Source: Dicaeum eximium
Lineage: Eukaryota; Chordata; Aves; Passeriformes; Dicaeidae
DNA: 64,000 nucleotides
Direction: 5' to 3'
Assembly (NCBI GenBank): GCA_013396995.1
Contig: VWZP01002201.1
Coordinates: forward strand, 1,576,892 to 1,640,891
Each line of letters starts with the position of its first letter. Positions within the stretch are counted from its first letter, which is position 1. Both the position numbers and the translations under genes were made by a program. Of this stretch, positions 24,643-37,090 are shown one piece after another. The notes beneath the pieces were generated by a model, which made no database searches, was not told the DNA's origin, and saw only the letters and a list, made by a program, of their open reading frames with translations.

Positions 24643-26784
24643 GTTGATGCAGCACACAGAGCTCAAGGCATTATTGTTTTTCCAACGTTGCCTAATGAAT
24701 CTGACTGAAAAGGGTCACACAAATGGTAGAAAAAATTTGCATCTACGTGTCCACGAAAATTTACGCCGTGTGCTCGTAAAGATGAAGTACAGATCAGAGA
24801 GTTTGGAGATGATTTGATAGAAAATATATTGATTCACTGCCTTTAGCTTGAATGTTGGAGTTCCTAGGCACCTTAGGAAGAATTTGTGTATTGGGTCATT
24901 TGCATCCTTGAAAACCTTTTTAGCATTCACATAGGAGGCAGTTGTGAAAATGCCAAATACTTCAAGGATCCCTTCTCTGCCCTGGCTCCATTATTTTTCT
25001 GCCCTGGCTCCTGTTCTTTGCTATTTCTGAACAAATCCTGCCTCTGCTTCCCCTTTATTTACCCCACATATGGCACTAGGGCTCAGAGCAGCTGCAGAAG
25101 GCTGGATGGAGAGCTCTGCCCATGCCCTCAGTGCTCCTTGCCTTTGGTGGATGCTGCTACTTGTGCACTGAGGGCAGCAGGACACCTTGGCTGGTGTTTA
25201 ATTGAAGGCAGGCCCTGCCTCAGGTAACCTTCTGCTCTGTGATTTCCCAGTGACAAACCTGCTGACAGCTTTTACATGCAGTGATTAGGGGAAGAGTAAT
25301 GTGAAATGCAGATATCTCTGCCCCCTACAGCCACTTAGATGCTGGTTTTCACATAATGTGCCATTGATTCTGCGAGTTCTGCATACTGAGCTAAGGGAGG
25401 TACCAGTGCTGATTAGCATCAGTGTGAACAGGGACTCTCTGGGAAGAACTGAACATGACTTCATGGGGAACTACATCAGTGAAAGAAATGAATGCTGACC
25501 TTGGCATTTGAGTTCCAGCATAACTGTAGGTGCATAAATGGCACGCGTGAATCACGAAGTGAGTAAAACTAAATTATTTGACATTTCTCGCATGCTTACA
25601 AGTTTTGCTGCGTCAGGTATTGGTATATAATGGGAGATGGGAAAAAATGTAATTAACATGAAAGTCAGAAGAATCACAGAATCACTAAAAATAGTGCTAA
25701 ACTTAAGATTTCAACAGCAGTTTCTGAATACTCTCTTCATTTTCTCTATTCATCCCAATATTTTATATCCAGCAATGGGGTATCCCGGTCTTTCACCTTT
25801 AGAGGCTTCAGAGTGTGAATCTGTTTCCAGGGTTGCCTAGTTTTGCAGCACTGGAATGACTGCTCCAGAAATATAATGATGTCTGTCTCCTGGGGTGGCT
25901 GATTTAAAACCTTTGCCATGGGCAGTGACCCCCGAGTGAGTGAAGTGCGTAATTAGTACAGGTGTTCACTGTACTAACAAAAGCATTTGTAGGCTCAGGG
26001 ACAGGCTGCAAAGATTGAGTTAATGTCATTTTCCACACAGGGCAAGCTGCTTTGTCCAGCAGGGACGTACAAGCCCTAAATTAACTGTAGAATTATAAAC
26101 AGGCCATAATTATAATACATAAGGAGAGAAACCTCATTCTGACCTCTTGCATTGTGCTTTCACTTGTATTGTGCAAACTTACAGACTATGTGCTTCACTT
26201 CTATCCAAATACATGGATCTTCCTTGTGAAAAGCTCACCAGGAGTCGAGGGCACTCAGAGAGTAAGGGAAGTGTGGAGCATTTTGCAGCAATGCATTGCA
26301 AACAAGCTTGACAGCGTTTCCTCTGTGTGAAATATTCCTGTAGAAACGGTTCCCTGGAAAATGGCACTTGTTTCTATTGCACTGGAGAAATGCTGTGATT
26401 TAAGCAAGCTTGTGCTTTAGCCAGAGGCTTATTTTGCTATTGTACTAGATGCTCTGTTGTGCAGCAGCAGGGGGAAAAAACACAAAGAATCAAGATAAAG
26501 TTATATTTGTGATGATGTGTCTGTGTGTCTGCACATCATCTGCAGGCTGTGGATTTATTCATTTTTAAGTCAGTAGAACTGTTGTATAAATAATGCATAT
26601 CAGAGCTGGTCCCACATGGTCTGCTCACTTGCACATGTACACTGTGAGTATTCCCTGAGCCAGAGAGGAGTAAGTCAACCAGACCTCCTGTGTCCTCTCT
26701 GAAAATCAGCTTTTAAAAGTCAGACACTTGTGTCATCATGACAGTCCACATCCCTTCTAGAAAGGTGCACTGGAGTGGTTATTG

Positions 26785-26905
26785 TGGGGGTTTCAGGCAG
26801 TGTGGGTGCCATTCCTGGCTCAGACATTGTTTTCTGCACAACCTGAGACAAGTCATTTCGCTTTCTGTTGTTTCCATTTCCTCAGCCATGAGTACTGGGG
26901 GCTGA
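26785..26905 (+). repeat. Ancient MIR/CORE-SINE-like fragment
   Basis: GTGGGTGCCATTCCTGGCTC, CAACCTGAGACAAGTCATTT and TTTCCATTTCCTCAGCCATG follow the MIR order of description block, ACCTTGGGCAAGTCA box and CTCAGTTTCC box. Divergence is high. Confidence 0.55.
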
Positions 26906-27044
26906 GTACATTTTGAGGCTTGGAGGTCAAAAATGGAAACAGAAGCACTTGGTCCTGTTTATAATTTTTGTTATTCCCACTGCTGTTCTGGATTTATCTT
27001 AAAACTTAAATAAAACTTGAAAGGTTTGTGTCTTGATGGCCCTG

Positions 27045-27181
27045 GTATTTTTCAAGTCCAGGCTGGATGGGGTTCTGAGAAATCTGGTCTAGTGGAAGAT
27101 GTCCCTGCCTGTGACAGGGGTGTTGGAGCTATAAGATGATATTTAGGGTTCCTTCCAGGACATTCTATGATTCCATGAAAA
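27045..27181 (+). mobile_element. CR1 LINE 3' terminal fragment
   Basis: GTCCAGGCTGGATGGGGTTC, TGGTCTAGTGGAAGATGTCC, GACAGGGGTGTTGGAGCTAT, a TTCCTTCCAGGACATTCTAT block and ATGATTCCATGAAA give the CR1 3' terminus in sense orientation. It is 5'-truncated. Confidence 0.88.
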
Positions 27182-27272
27182 TATAAATCAACAGTTCAGG
27201 TACTATGCAGAAGCATCTTACACTCTAAAGGATCTGTGTCTTTGAGACTGAAGTAAAGCCCTTTCACATTTC

Positions 27273-27320
27273 AGAGCAGATGTGTCAGAGCTCATGTATC
27301 AAAGCAGATGTGTCAAAGCT
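27273..27320. repeat. Two-copy tandem repeat, period 28 bp
   Basis: AGAGCAGATGTGTCAGAGCT at 27273-27292 recurs as AAAGCAGATGTGTCAAAGCT at 27301-27320, with two differences. Confidence 0.85.
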
Positions 27321-30300
27321 GTTAGTCAAATCACAGAAAGCCATCCATGAAAATGGATGAAAAAATCTTTATTAATTCTGAATTATGTTAGCATTTTAAT
27401 CTGTAAAGTCCTTAGTAGGTACTATGTGACAACTTTTTTTCAAAGGTTGCATGATTAGGGGTGCATTAATTTCTCCTGAGTAGCTGATTGCTCTCTCTGT
27501 TGGACTGGGGCAAAAATACTACTTAACAAAAGAGATTAGCAGAAAAAAGGAAACTACTCCAGAGTAAACTCTTTCACTCATTCAAGGAAAATATGCAAAG
27601 AAAAAATAGGAAATCCTGCAGCCAGCTTGTGTGGTGATATCCAGCTCTTCCAAGTAAAGCATGGTCTGGCCCCTGTGAACACCAGTGATCAATCTCCAGG
27701 AGGAGCAGGCTGCAGCTTGCTTCACCCACCGGGTGCTGATTCTCTGGTGCTCCCTTCCTGCAGTGCCACTCTCAGTGAAGGCTCCCTGGCAAATGCCCAC
27801 GACAAACTTGGTCCCTCTGTGGAGGACCACCCTTCATGTGACAATTAAAGTGGTGTCTCTCGTGATTTGCAGCTACTGAAGATCCTGTAGAGCTCTTTGG
27901 CTGTCTCAGACAGGATTCAGAACTTTCCTTCTGCCACCATGGTGCTTTCCCCTGCTTTCATTGAATTGTCACTGCTTTTTGTTCCTATCCGCAAATGCTG
28001 AGGAGTGTTACCCTGTGCTGTGAAACAGATGCTGCCTCCCATCACTGAGAATCTACATTTTGTTACTGATTTAACAGGGGTTAGTGCAGCCCTCAATGGC
28101 AGGGGCTGGGTGGGAGAGAGCCTGCCACGTGTTCATGCTCTGCCTTTGGGCAATTGATAACCGTCCTGGTTGGAGGTGGAAATGGAGAAGGGGAACGTCA
28201 CAAAGCTTTACGTTCAAGAATGTCACCCCTGTGCCTGAAGAGTCTTCCAGCATTTCATCATGTCTAGACTATATGTGCTGTGTGATCTTGTGTAGTAGCC
28301 TCCTCTATCATAATACAATATTACAGAGCCCAAAGCCCTTTTTAGTTTTGAACAGCAAACGGTCATCATTATCTTCAAAATGAACAATTGAGGCTACTGC
28401 CTAAGAACCAATGGAATAAGAGCTGGATGCACATCTAACATCTGGAGCTGGGCAGATAATTCAGTCTTCAAGCCTGTCATAATGATTAATCAACTAGGAA
28501 AGACTGTGAGCCTTTTGCTTCCACCACGGAGCAGTTGCTTATGCTGCCAAGAGATCCACTTTTGAGTCATGGGTTACCAGTCCAAACAAATGCCCAGCCT
28601 GGCTGTATTCCTAGAAGAAGTTACTGACAAAGAAAGGCACTAAGGATTTTTTGTTGTCTTTGTCATCCATTACATTTCTCAAGCATATTATTTTATCTGA
28701 AATGTTTGCTTACTTTCGAAGGCATTATAGCTTAAAATGTTATGGAAAAGAGCCTTGATATTTTAACTGACTCAGAAACAGAGGGAAACCTGCAATAGGA
28801 GTAATTGGAAAAGTTAACCCACGCAGAACTTGTTACCAGTAGCAGCCAAATTAAGTCTCTTATTTTTCAAAATGTTTGAAGCCTCCAAAGTGTTGGGAAA
28901 TTGGCTTAACACCATAAGGTTGTATTTAAGCAGTAGGAAAAAAAAGAGGACAGATATAAGTCTTCAAAATCTAGTTTTTGGCACCTTGGAGTATACAGAA
29001 GACCTGTTTTTGGGGTTTCCTCTGCAAGAAAGTTGGTCAGAAGCTAACTCTGGAATTTGAAGCTGATACTCTTGCATAGCTGGTTGGCTTCAGAATTTGA
29101 AATTTTAAGCAAAAATGTCTAAAACTACAAAACACGTAACAAAATAATCACTTCATTCCCCCCGAATTCAACTGGCAGAGCTGTTGAACTCCTGCAGGCA
29201 TGGTAATGACTTTGTATGACCCATGAAATTTGACTGAAAACCCTTCTTCATTAGCAGTTGGTTGCCTTTGTTGTAGTTTTGCTCCTGGTATCCACAAGAT
29301 CTCCTAGTTTGCCTTTATGAATAACACCATGACAGCCAACAAGCAGTTTCTTTTCCTTGTAAACATGGGTTTCCACTGGTAAATATATTACATTCTAGTT
29401 CACTCGTTAGTTATTTGCTGGCTTGTGATTGATTGTATCTGCCTCCACTTTTTGAAGTGCTCAGTAAACAAATGAAATGTGCTTTTGGGATGTCCATTGA
29501 TTTTAGAGGGTGCAGAGCACCTGCATCTTCTCTGGATTTCAGTGGGGTTTTGCCGGATGCTTAAATTTCTACAAAATGCAAGTGGTTTTATACTGAGAAG
29601 ATGCTGAAGGAGATATTTCCAGGGATATGATTTCAGCAGAATTGAATGATGTTTAGAAAGGCTGAGGGAGTAGAGTGGGCTCACAGACTTTTGATCACCA
29701 CTGAATTTCACCTCTGATCTCTGTGCAGCCCCTGGGAATGAAAAGTGCCTTTGGAATTGTGTGTGGTTTTCTTTCGTTCCACTGAGCTTTCCCACTGAAA
29801 TTTTCTATCTTGCATCTGTGTCTTTGTAAAGCTTAATGCAATGGCAAAACAAGAGGCCGCCTCCTTTCTGAGGAGCAGGCTCAAGCAAACAGGAACACAG
29901 CCCTGGTTTTGTGTGTTCAAAATGGGTGCAAACCTGCCACCTTATTTATCACCAGGATTTCTAACCTTCAGATGCCATGGCCCATAAATGACTTCCCCAT
30001 AATAATATTTATCAAAGTATTTCTGGTCTAATTATTCATGCTGAGCTTGTTCTCTAAAAATTTCTCTTGAAAGAATCTTTTTAAAGATTTTTCTTTTGAA
30101 AACAAATTCATGACCACATCAAACAGAGATTCATGTTGCCGTTAGTTTAATTACCAGCAGCCCTCAGGGAAAACTCACTCAAAACTCACTGTTGTTGTAA
30201 TTGCTTCTCTCCCTTTCTCTCCCCCACTCTTTTTACCTTTCCAGTTTTGTTTGCTGCAGAAGTCATTCAGTTTTTAAGCTCATTTTAGGTACTAAGGGGT

Positions 30301-31065
30301 TTATGCCCTTTTTTGCTCATATAGGAACTATCAAATTATAAATCCTTAGTAGATTATGGATGCTGAAAAAGGAGCTGGCAAAAAAGCCCCCTTTTTTTGA
30401 GATAACACTTGAAGTTATCTTTGTTTTTAACTTTTTAAGCAAAAAGGCAGATAGTGGTGTCCTTCCCAGTGCCATGCCATAAGATCAGATCCATAACCTG
30501 TGGATCTATTCCAGCCATGAAAGCCAGTGCACCTAGTCTGGCTTTATTTCCTTTGAAAAGCAGCATGGATGCCTCATTTGGGTGAAGTGCAAAACATAAC
30601 ATAAGCAGTGCTGACCTAACACGACATGATACATGGCAGATTTGCTTTTAAAAGAGCAGCAGTCTCAAATCTGTTTTGAATTAGAAAAAGTGTTTGAGGG
30701 AAAGGAAGGAAAAAGGGAACCATTTCGTAGCAGGCATCTGAAAAATAACAGTTTGGAGGAAGGAGGAAAAATTGTCAGGCAAAACCTTACAGTTAAAGCT
30801 GAAAAATGTATTTCTAACACTGGGGATTATGACTGTATGTCTTATTCTTTGTTTTTCTAAAAAATAAAATCTTGGCAACTTAAGTGCATACTATGATGGT
30901 CCAGAATGAGAACAGCTACTCAAAGGTGAAATTATCAGCAGTACTCTGGCAAGAGGTTATTAGTCATAGTCCCAGTATCATACAAGAGCCAGAGCCAAGG
31001 ATTCAAGAAGCAAAACATTCCCCTTTGGAGAGAGGTCAAGATTAGTCACTTTTGTTTTCTTTATT

Positions 31066-31102
31066 GGGGGGAAGGGGACAGGGGGGTTGGGTTGATTTGG
31101 GG
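31066..31102 (+). other. Canonical G-quadruplex motif on the KCNQ1 sense strand
   Basis: Four G tracts lie close together: six G (31066-31071), four G (31074-31077), six G (31081-31086) and three G (31089-31091), with loops of 2, 3 and 2 nt. A fifth tract of four G lies at 31099-31102. This meets the strict G3+N1-7 rule with very short loops, so a stable parallel quadruplex is expected in single-stranded DNA or in the KCNQ1 pre-mRNA. Function is not shown by the sequence. Confidence 0.85.
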
Positions 31103-31689
31103 TTTATTTTGTTGTGGAGAAGAGTTTTGGACGTATTTTTATGCCAGTTGGGTCTTGTTCTCTTTGCTTTTTAACCCTGAAGTGCTGTAAATATGCCACT
31201 GTTCCACACCAGAAATGGGAATCTACAGCCAGGGGAGAGCTGTTGTCTGACAGCCAAACTTCTGACAAGGAAAATATGGAGTGATATCCAGAGGCTGTGC
31301 TGCCGTGGTTTAGCCAGCAGAAAGGGTCCTCCAGAGGCAAGAGCCACGGGGAGTTTTCTTCACATCTGTGGAGCTGAAGCATCTGAAATACAAGTGCCTG
31401 TTAGCTAGACAGAGAGCCTTTCTTTCCTCTGCAGATAGGTCCTGGGGTGCTCAACCAGAAGGACCCTGCAAAAAAACATTTTGCTGAACAAGAATGTGAT
31501 TGACAATGAGAAAGCAACCTGTTTTCCAACCTCCTGTCCCGATAATAAAAACCAGAAAGGTGCTGTGAAGTTTTCCTTGAGACTGGAAGACGTGCCCAGG
31601 ACAGGGAGTGTATTTTTAAGGTTTTGTTAGAGACACTCATCCAAGCTCATGTTAAGAATTTGTTGTATCTGAAGGTGGGCTGCTGACTG

Positions 31690-31788
31690 TGCTGCCTCAG
31701 TTTCCCCCACGTTGTGCTGGCAATAACAGGACTTACCTGCTGTGCTTAGGTGCACCCAGGTTTGCACAGTGCTGTAGATGCACTAAAC
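31690..31788 (+). repeat. Old MIR-like fragment abutting a CR1
   Basis: TGCTGCCTCAGTTTCCCCCA followed by GGCAATAACAGGACTTACCT resembles the MIR core CCTCAGTTTCCCCATCTGTA then GGGATAATAACACTTACCT. The fragment ends where the minus-strand CR1 begins, suggesting the CR1 landed in it. Confidence 0.5.
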
Positions 31789-31861
31789 ATGGAATCATAG
31801 AATATCCTGAGTGGGAAGGGACCCATAAGGATCATCCAAGTCCAACTTCTGGCCCTGCAGA
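31789..31861 (-). mobile_element. CR1-related LINE terminus, reverse orientation
   Basis: GGAATCATAGAATATCCTGA, GTGGGAAGGGACCCATAAGG, ATCATCCAAGTCCAACTTCT and GGCCCTGCAG give the reverse complement of a CR1 3' terminus of the type whose copies read GAGTTGGAAGGGACCCACAA on this strand. It is about 70 bp and 5'-truncated. Confidence 0.85.
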
Positions 31862-33040
31862 TGGCCATCATTTATTCTGAAACTCTATTCAAACTATTAC
31901 ACAGAGATAAGGGGCTTTTTTTCTTGGTTTCTTTGATCAATGTTTCCACTATATTTCTTGTTATCTCAAGCCTGCTTCCCATCCTCCATAAGGCTGGATT
32001 TCAATTTAAGCATAATTTGGGAAGCTGTTTATGATTATGATGCTGGATGGATATCCAGTGATTTTTGCAGATACATTAACTTCTAATACTTCTGGTATCA
32101 TCGATTCACTTGTAAAGAAAGAATCCCTCCCTTCTTGCCAACTCATGTCTCATTTTTAAACAGAGAGTGAGGAAAGTTGTGTCTGGTCAAAGAGATACTG
32201 TTTCCTGAAGGTGGGGCTATAGTTAATGAAGATAAGCTAATCTTGAAAATATCAGAGTATTCAGTTAATAGGATAGGGGGATTTTATCATCTTTGGTAGT
32301 TTCTGATGAAAGTTGTATTTAGAGACAAGACCCTCATCTTCACTTTCCTGGCTTCATGCAAGGAGGGAAAAATGTTCCAAACTCCCTTGTTTATCTACTG
32401 TTAATACACTGTTAATTTAGAGGAAAGGGTTAAAAAAAATATCTGACCTTTGTAATATTTTAGAGAAAAAAAAATGCTGTATCCTGAGGCAGCGCTGGGC
32501 CAAAGACTGTAGATTTTGGATGCTGTTCTGACTTGAAAATTTCCATGTGTTTTAAGTCTCGTCTGATTTATCTAAAACAAGAGTCAACCACAAATTTTAA
32601 TTGCTTGGCTGTAGCCTTGCGTGTGCCAGACAGATCTGCGAGCGTTGCACACATCTGGGCATGGACTGAGCGCTGGGAGGCCAGCAGGACTGGCCTGGGA
32701 GCTGGGGAGGGCTGAGCCAGCAGATGGGCCCTGTGGCCCGAGACTACATCTAGAAATAAAGAAGGGCTCTCAGGAATAGCTGATTTCCAACAGTTTGGGT
32801 GCTTTAAATAGGCCAGATGTTTTTGCAAGTTGTTAATAATGGCAGCAAAAGCGCTGAACCGGGATCACAGTTCTCTGCTCTCTCTTCTTCAGTGGCAGCT
32901 GTTCCCAGTCCTGCTTCTGACCATCTCCTGCAGCCACATCCATCGTGGTCCTCATTTCTGTCTTGACTTACAAGCATTTTAGGGCATCCCTTCCCAACAT
33001 TTTTACCCTCAAGCCTTTCTGAATTCTCTCCACTTGTAAA

Positions 33041-33302
33041 AGAATCATGGAATCATCGTAGAATGGCCTGGGTTGGAAGGGACCCTAAGATCACCCTGTT
33101 CCAACCCCCTGCTATGGGGACACCTTCCACTAGACCAGGCTGCTCAGAGCACCATCCAACCTGGCCTCAAACACTTCCAGGGATGGGGCATCCATAACTT
33201 CTCTGTGCAGCTTGTTCCAGTGCCTCACCAGCCTCACAGCAAAGAATTTCTTCATTTCTTCCTTGCACCTAGCCTAAATTTCCCCTCTTCCAGTTTGAAC
33301 CC
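33041..33302 (-). mobile_element. CR1 LINE 3' end, reverse orientation (about 260 bp)
   Basis: Read on the + strand it starts AGAATCATGGAATCATCGTA and continues through GGGTTGGAAGGGACCCTAAG, GACACCTTCCACTAGACCAG, ACTTCCAGGGATGGGGCATC and CCAGTGCCTCACCAGCCTCA to CCCCTCTTCCAGTTTGAACC. This is the exact order of the reverse complement of an avian CR1 3' end. The 87-codon frame at 33073-33336 (+) lies over this repeat and is not a gene. This copy is the best single clue to an avian host. Confidence 0.93.
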
Positions 33303-36300
33303 AGGAAAAAAAAAAATCTTAAAAGGGCTGTTCTGAAATCTTTCCCTCTTCTGAGGTTTTATACTCCCTAACAGTCCATGACCAAATGTATTCCACTCTC
33401 CTGTAATTTAATTCTCCCCATTCCCAGCATCCTCTTTGTTAGAAGGAGAGGTTTGTACTCATCATACCTTGCTTCTGTTAGTCAAGCAGCAAGTTATAGA
33501 CAAATAATCATATGAAGGTGGCCTGTAAAAAACCAAACCAACTTGTTTGTAACCTTTGATTCCTACTTGTTCCTCAAAATTTATAAGATCTTAAAGGAAT
33601 TCCTCTCTTACATAAGCACAACATCTGTTCTTGCTGCTTTTTTCTTTTTTAGGGAAAAGTGGCAGTATCATAGAAGAGGGTTTTGATAACCTGCTGCTAA
33701 TATTCTGTATTTGGTCTGCTGTATTTTATATTATGTTATTTATTCCATCACATATTACTGAAGTGGGTTTTTCATATCAGTTTTTTAGTTTTTGACCCAT
33801 CAGAGCATGTCTCTTACTATGGCTGGTAACAAATATAATTCAGGGAAGACACCTAATCTGAAAAATGACATAATAGTTGTAACCTACACTCTTCTAAGAA
33901 TCATTAAAGAAGTGGAGCTGAGTGAATAGTTAAACCGGAGGTGTCATATTTCCAGAAACTTTGAGGAAGCTTTTAGAAAGACACACTTTTCTTTGAGAAA
34001 AAGAACATTTGGAAAAGAAAAATAATTCTCTGCAGTTCAGTTACTTGCTAATCAAAATTTCTTTCCCAATCCTAATGGAAAGAACAGATGCATAAATCAA
34101 CCATGTAATTTCTTCCATTTCCTATAGCTTGAGCATTTGCTACCCTAGATCTCATGCTGCACAACCAGAACAAAATTCTTCAAACAAATAAAAATTACTT
34201 TCAAGTGGCACAAGTGTTACAGTCAGTAACCAAATAGCTAGATGCTGGTGTTGCCAGTTTGTTTTAATTCCCAAAATAATTTTTAAAAAATGTGTGACAA
34301 AACTGAGTTTCTTTACAGTGCATTAGGAATTTACTGTAGAAATCAAGCCCTTTGTAATAGTTCACTGATATCAAGATAACTTCTGGAGAATCAGAGCCAG
34401 CAACCGGTTTATAAATCCTCAGTTGCTAAGCTCTGATCCTGACTCAGTGGCTCAGAATTTTCTCCCCAGGGTCATCATCCTCTGGTAAATGCACAAGCAG
34501 CACCTCCTGATCAATGGTGTATCCTCAGCAGCTGTTCAAGGGCTCTTACTACAAAAAACTAAGTGGTTTTTTATGCTTTTGAGAAGTGTAAGATAAATAT
34601 TTTCCTGTAAAAATACACAGCAAGACAAGAGTGGCAACAGTCTCAGTTTATTGAAAAAACAGAACAATTTTTAGTATCTCAAAGCAGAGATTGTCACTGG
34701 TAGCTTTATGCAAGAGAGCTGATTTTAGAACTCAGGGTGTAGCAAGTGCCTTTCTTTCCAAAGATGCTTGTTGTCTGAAAAATATCCATTTTACTTGTCA
34801 TTTAAGACAGTGGTTACAGTGTTCATATAATGTTTTCATTGACTAGAAAGAGACTTGTTCATGTAACCCTCAAAACCTGTCAATTCTGTTGCTCAGAAGC
34901 TCAGCTCTCCTGTTTTCTGAGCAATGATCAATCTTACAGTGAGTGTTTTTTTCACTGGCTCCACTTCTTCTATCCTTCTCCTGGACACCACACACATACT
35001 TTCTTCTTTGGCCAGCTCTCAAGAGAAAGTACAGACAGTCTGGAGAGCAAATCTTCCTTCATTCAGATTACATTCTCCTTTAAACACCTCAGTGGTGGGA
35101 ATCAAACCTCCAGCAAAACTGCTGCCTCATCTCAGGCAACAAAATAAACACATTAAAGCCAGAAGTTCTGATAGGGGGTTTGGCAAGAATCTGGGATCTT
35201 GGGCAGTGCAAATGGAAGGGAGGCACATTCCATGATTTTTGAAGAATCATGCACCTGAAGAAAGCAATGTTCCTTAATAATAGTGAAACCATTGGTCTCT
35301 CCTGCCACTATTATAGAGAAATCTTTGAAATAAATTCTCTGGGAAGATTCCCATACCTATCCCTGAGCTCCTCTAGAAAGCCACTCCTAACATTGTACCC
35401 GTTCCTGTCCCCAGAGCCCTCCAGGGTAAAGCATTAACTTTTAGAAATGCTGAGATACTGGCATGTGAGAGGACTTAGCAAAATAGGAGACAGGGGAGCT
35501 TCTCTCTGAAGCTTCCTCAAATATTCTGAAGAGCTTAAATAGCAAGAATCCCACTGAAGCAAATGTGATTTATAACCACATATTTTCTTCCAGAAGTCTC
35601 ACTGTTGTTAAGTACCACTGGATACTGATACATTCCTTCTTAACATTGCCATTAACAGGTATCATAAGTTCTGAAATATTTTTTTTGCCTTTCATCTTCT
35701 ATCCAGCTGAGTCATTGGTGTGCCTGGTGATTATTTTGTTAGCAGAAAGGACCTTTTTGTGTGTTTTTATGAAATATAAAGCTAGCTCAGTACTGAGTGT
35801 GGTCCTAGTAAACACATCAGAGATTTGATACATGGATACATGCTCAAAGAAAGCATCATTTTTTATTCCTCTAGAATATTGCAGAGCAATAGGGTCCTCC
35901 TTAGTAACAGGCCACCAGAAGTGATAAATACATGAAGGTCTCCCCAGTCCTCTTTGGTTATTTTGAAAAAGTGCCTTAAAGAATTAGTTCACTTTGAGCC
36001 AAAAAGCTGCACCCACAGGAATGAATGCTACTTAAGTCAGGGCAGCAGACATGGGAGTTTAATGTTGTAAAAGCAGCTGAAATCTTCCTTTATCACATTC
36101 TCATTCAGCCAAGTCTTGCTTGCATCCTGGTTTCCCTCTTCTCCTTTAGCAGCTCCATGCTTGGCTTTCTTTACTGAGAACAAGGACAGCCCCCCTGAAC
36201 CCACTGAGTGAGCAATGAGCTGATAAAAATTCTCTTCATTATGGACAAAAAATCCATTTAATCGGTCAACCATGTTAAGAACATAGGTAGTTACAAAACA

Positions 36301-36856
36301 CCATTCTGTTCAAAGGGACTGAGATTTTTACCCTTAATATCTACTTTTAAAATCTCTGAGGATGAGAAGGATGGGCAGATGACACAGCTTTAATCAACAG
36401 CATTAACCAGCCTTGATCTCTCCAGATTACAGAGCAATACTTGGAATAACCTATTAATAATTTGTGGTCTTTGTGGTTGAAATTATGCCAAACTCAAAAT
36501 TTTGTCCTTCAGCTTCCCGTGGCTGAAAATACTGTTCCATTCAGCTCTGTAATTGTGTCTGTCATTGCCTTTTCCTGGTAAATTCCTATAATTAGTTTTG
36601 GGAGTAGGTCTCCCTTTAGTTCTCCATTGCAGGGGAGCTTAAAAGAGACTGTTCTGTCCCTGGAGCTGTCCCTGGAGCCAGCGAGGCTTCTGAGTTTGGT
36701 TTGGTTCGGTTTTAAAATCAAAGAAGTAAATTCATTGTTACATGTTATGTTCCAGATCATACCATGAACTTAAAGCTTAAAATTACAAAGTGTTGCAAGT
36801 TAATATAGTGTGAAGATTTGTGGAATTTTAATAGATAAAAAGTGATAGAAAATTTT

Positions 36857-36875
36857 AATAATTTTGAAAATTATT
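36857..36875. repeat. AT-rich palindrome, 9-bp arms around a single G
   Basis: AATAATTTT, G, AAAATTATT: exact inverted arms with a one-base centre in very AT-rich DNA. Confidence 0.8.
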
Positions 36876-36987
36876 TTGTTATTTCATCAAGAACAGTCTC
36901 TGTCTTGTTCAGTAGCACCTCATGGAATGCCTTTGATCCCTTTACAAATATTATTACCTTTATAAATGCATGTCACTAAGGCTATGA

Positions 36988-37090
36988 GAATTAGGATTGC
37001 TGAGCCTGGAAAAGAAAAGGTTTTGGAGTGACCTACTTGGGCCTTCCAGTACCTGAAGGGAGCCTACAGGAAAGCTGGAGAGGGACTGTT
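36988..37090 (+). mobile_element. CR1 LINE internal fragment of the 3' region
   Basis: ATTGCTGAGCCTGGAAAAGA, a GGAGTGACCTACTTGGGCC block and TTCCAGTACCTGAAGGGAGC then CTACAGGAAAGCTGGAGAGG match the CR1 segment also seen at 14395-14480. Both ends are missing. Confidence 0.85.

Larger units (their letters stand above)
22661..26784. other. Intronic DNA without a gene
   Basis: Apart from the old SINE fragment at 23175-23345 and a GA repeat at 24615-24642, I see no feature. A 14-bp direct repeat (TCTGCCCTGGCTCC) lies at 24976-24989 and 24998-25011. Confidence 0.55.
27182..31689. other. Intronic DNA without a gene; small tandem repeat and G-quadruplex motif
   Basis: This stretch holds a two-copy tandem at 27273-27320 and the G-rich motif at 31066-31102, each listed separately. 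Open frames (up to 131 codons, 29400-29795 on -) show no family resemblance. Confidence 0.55.
31862..36987. other. Intronic DNA without a gene
   Basis: Besides the CR1 at 33041-33302 and a short palindrome at 36857-36875, this is AT-rich unique sequence. No open frame here is supported; the longest, around 34830-35235, overlap each other in different frames with no domain. Confidence 0.55.
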
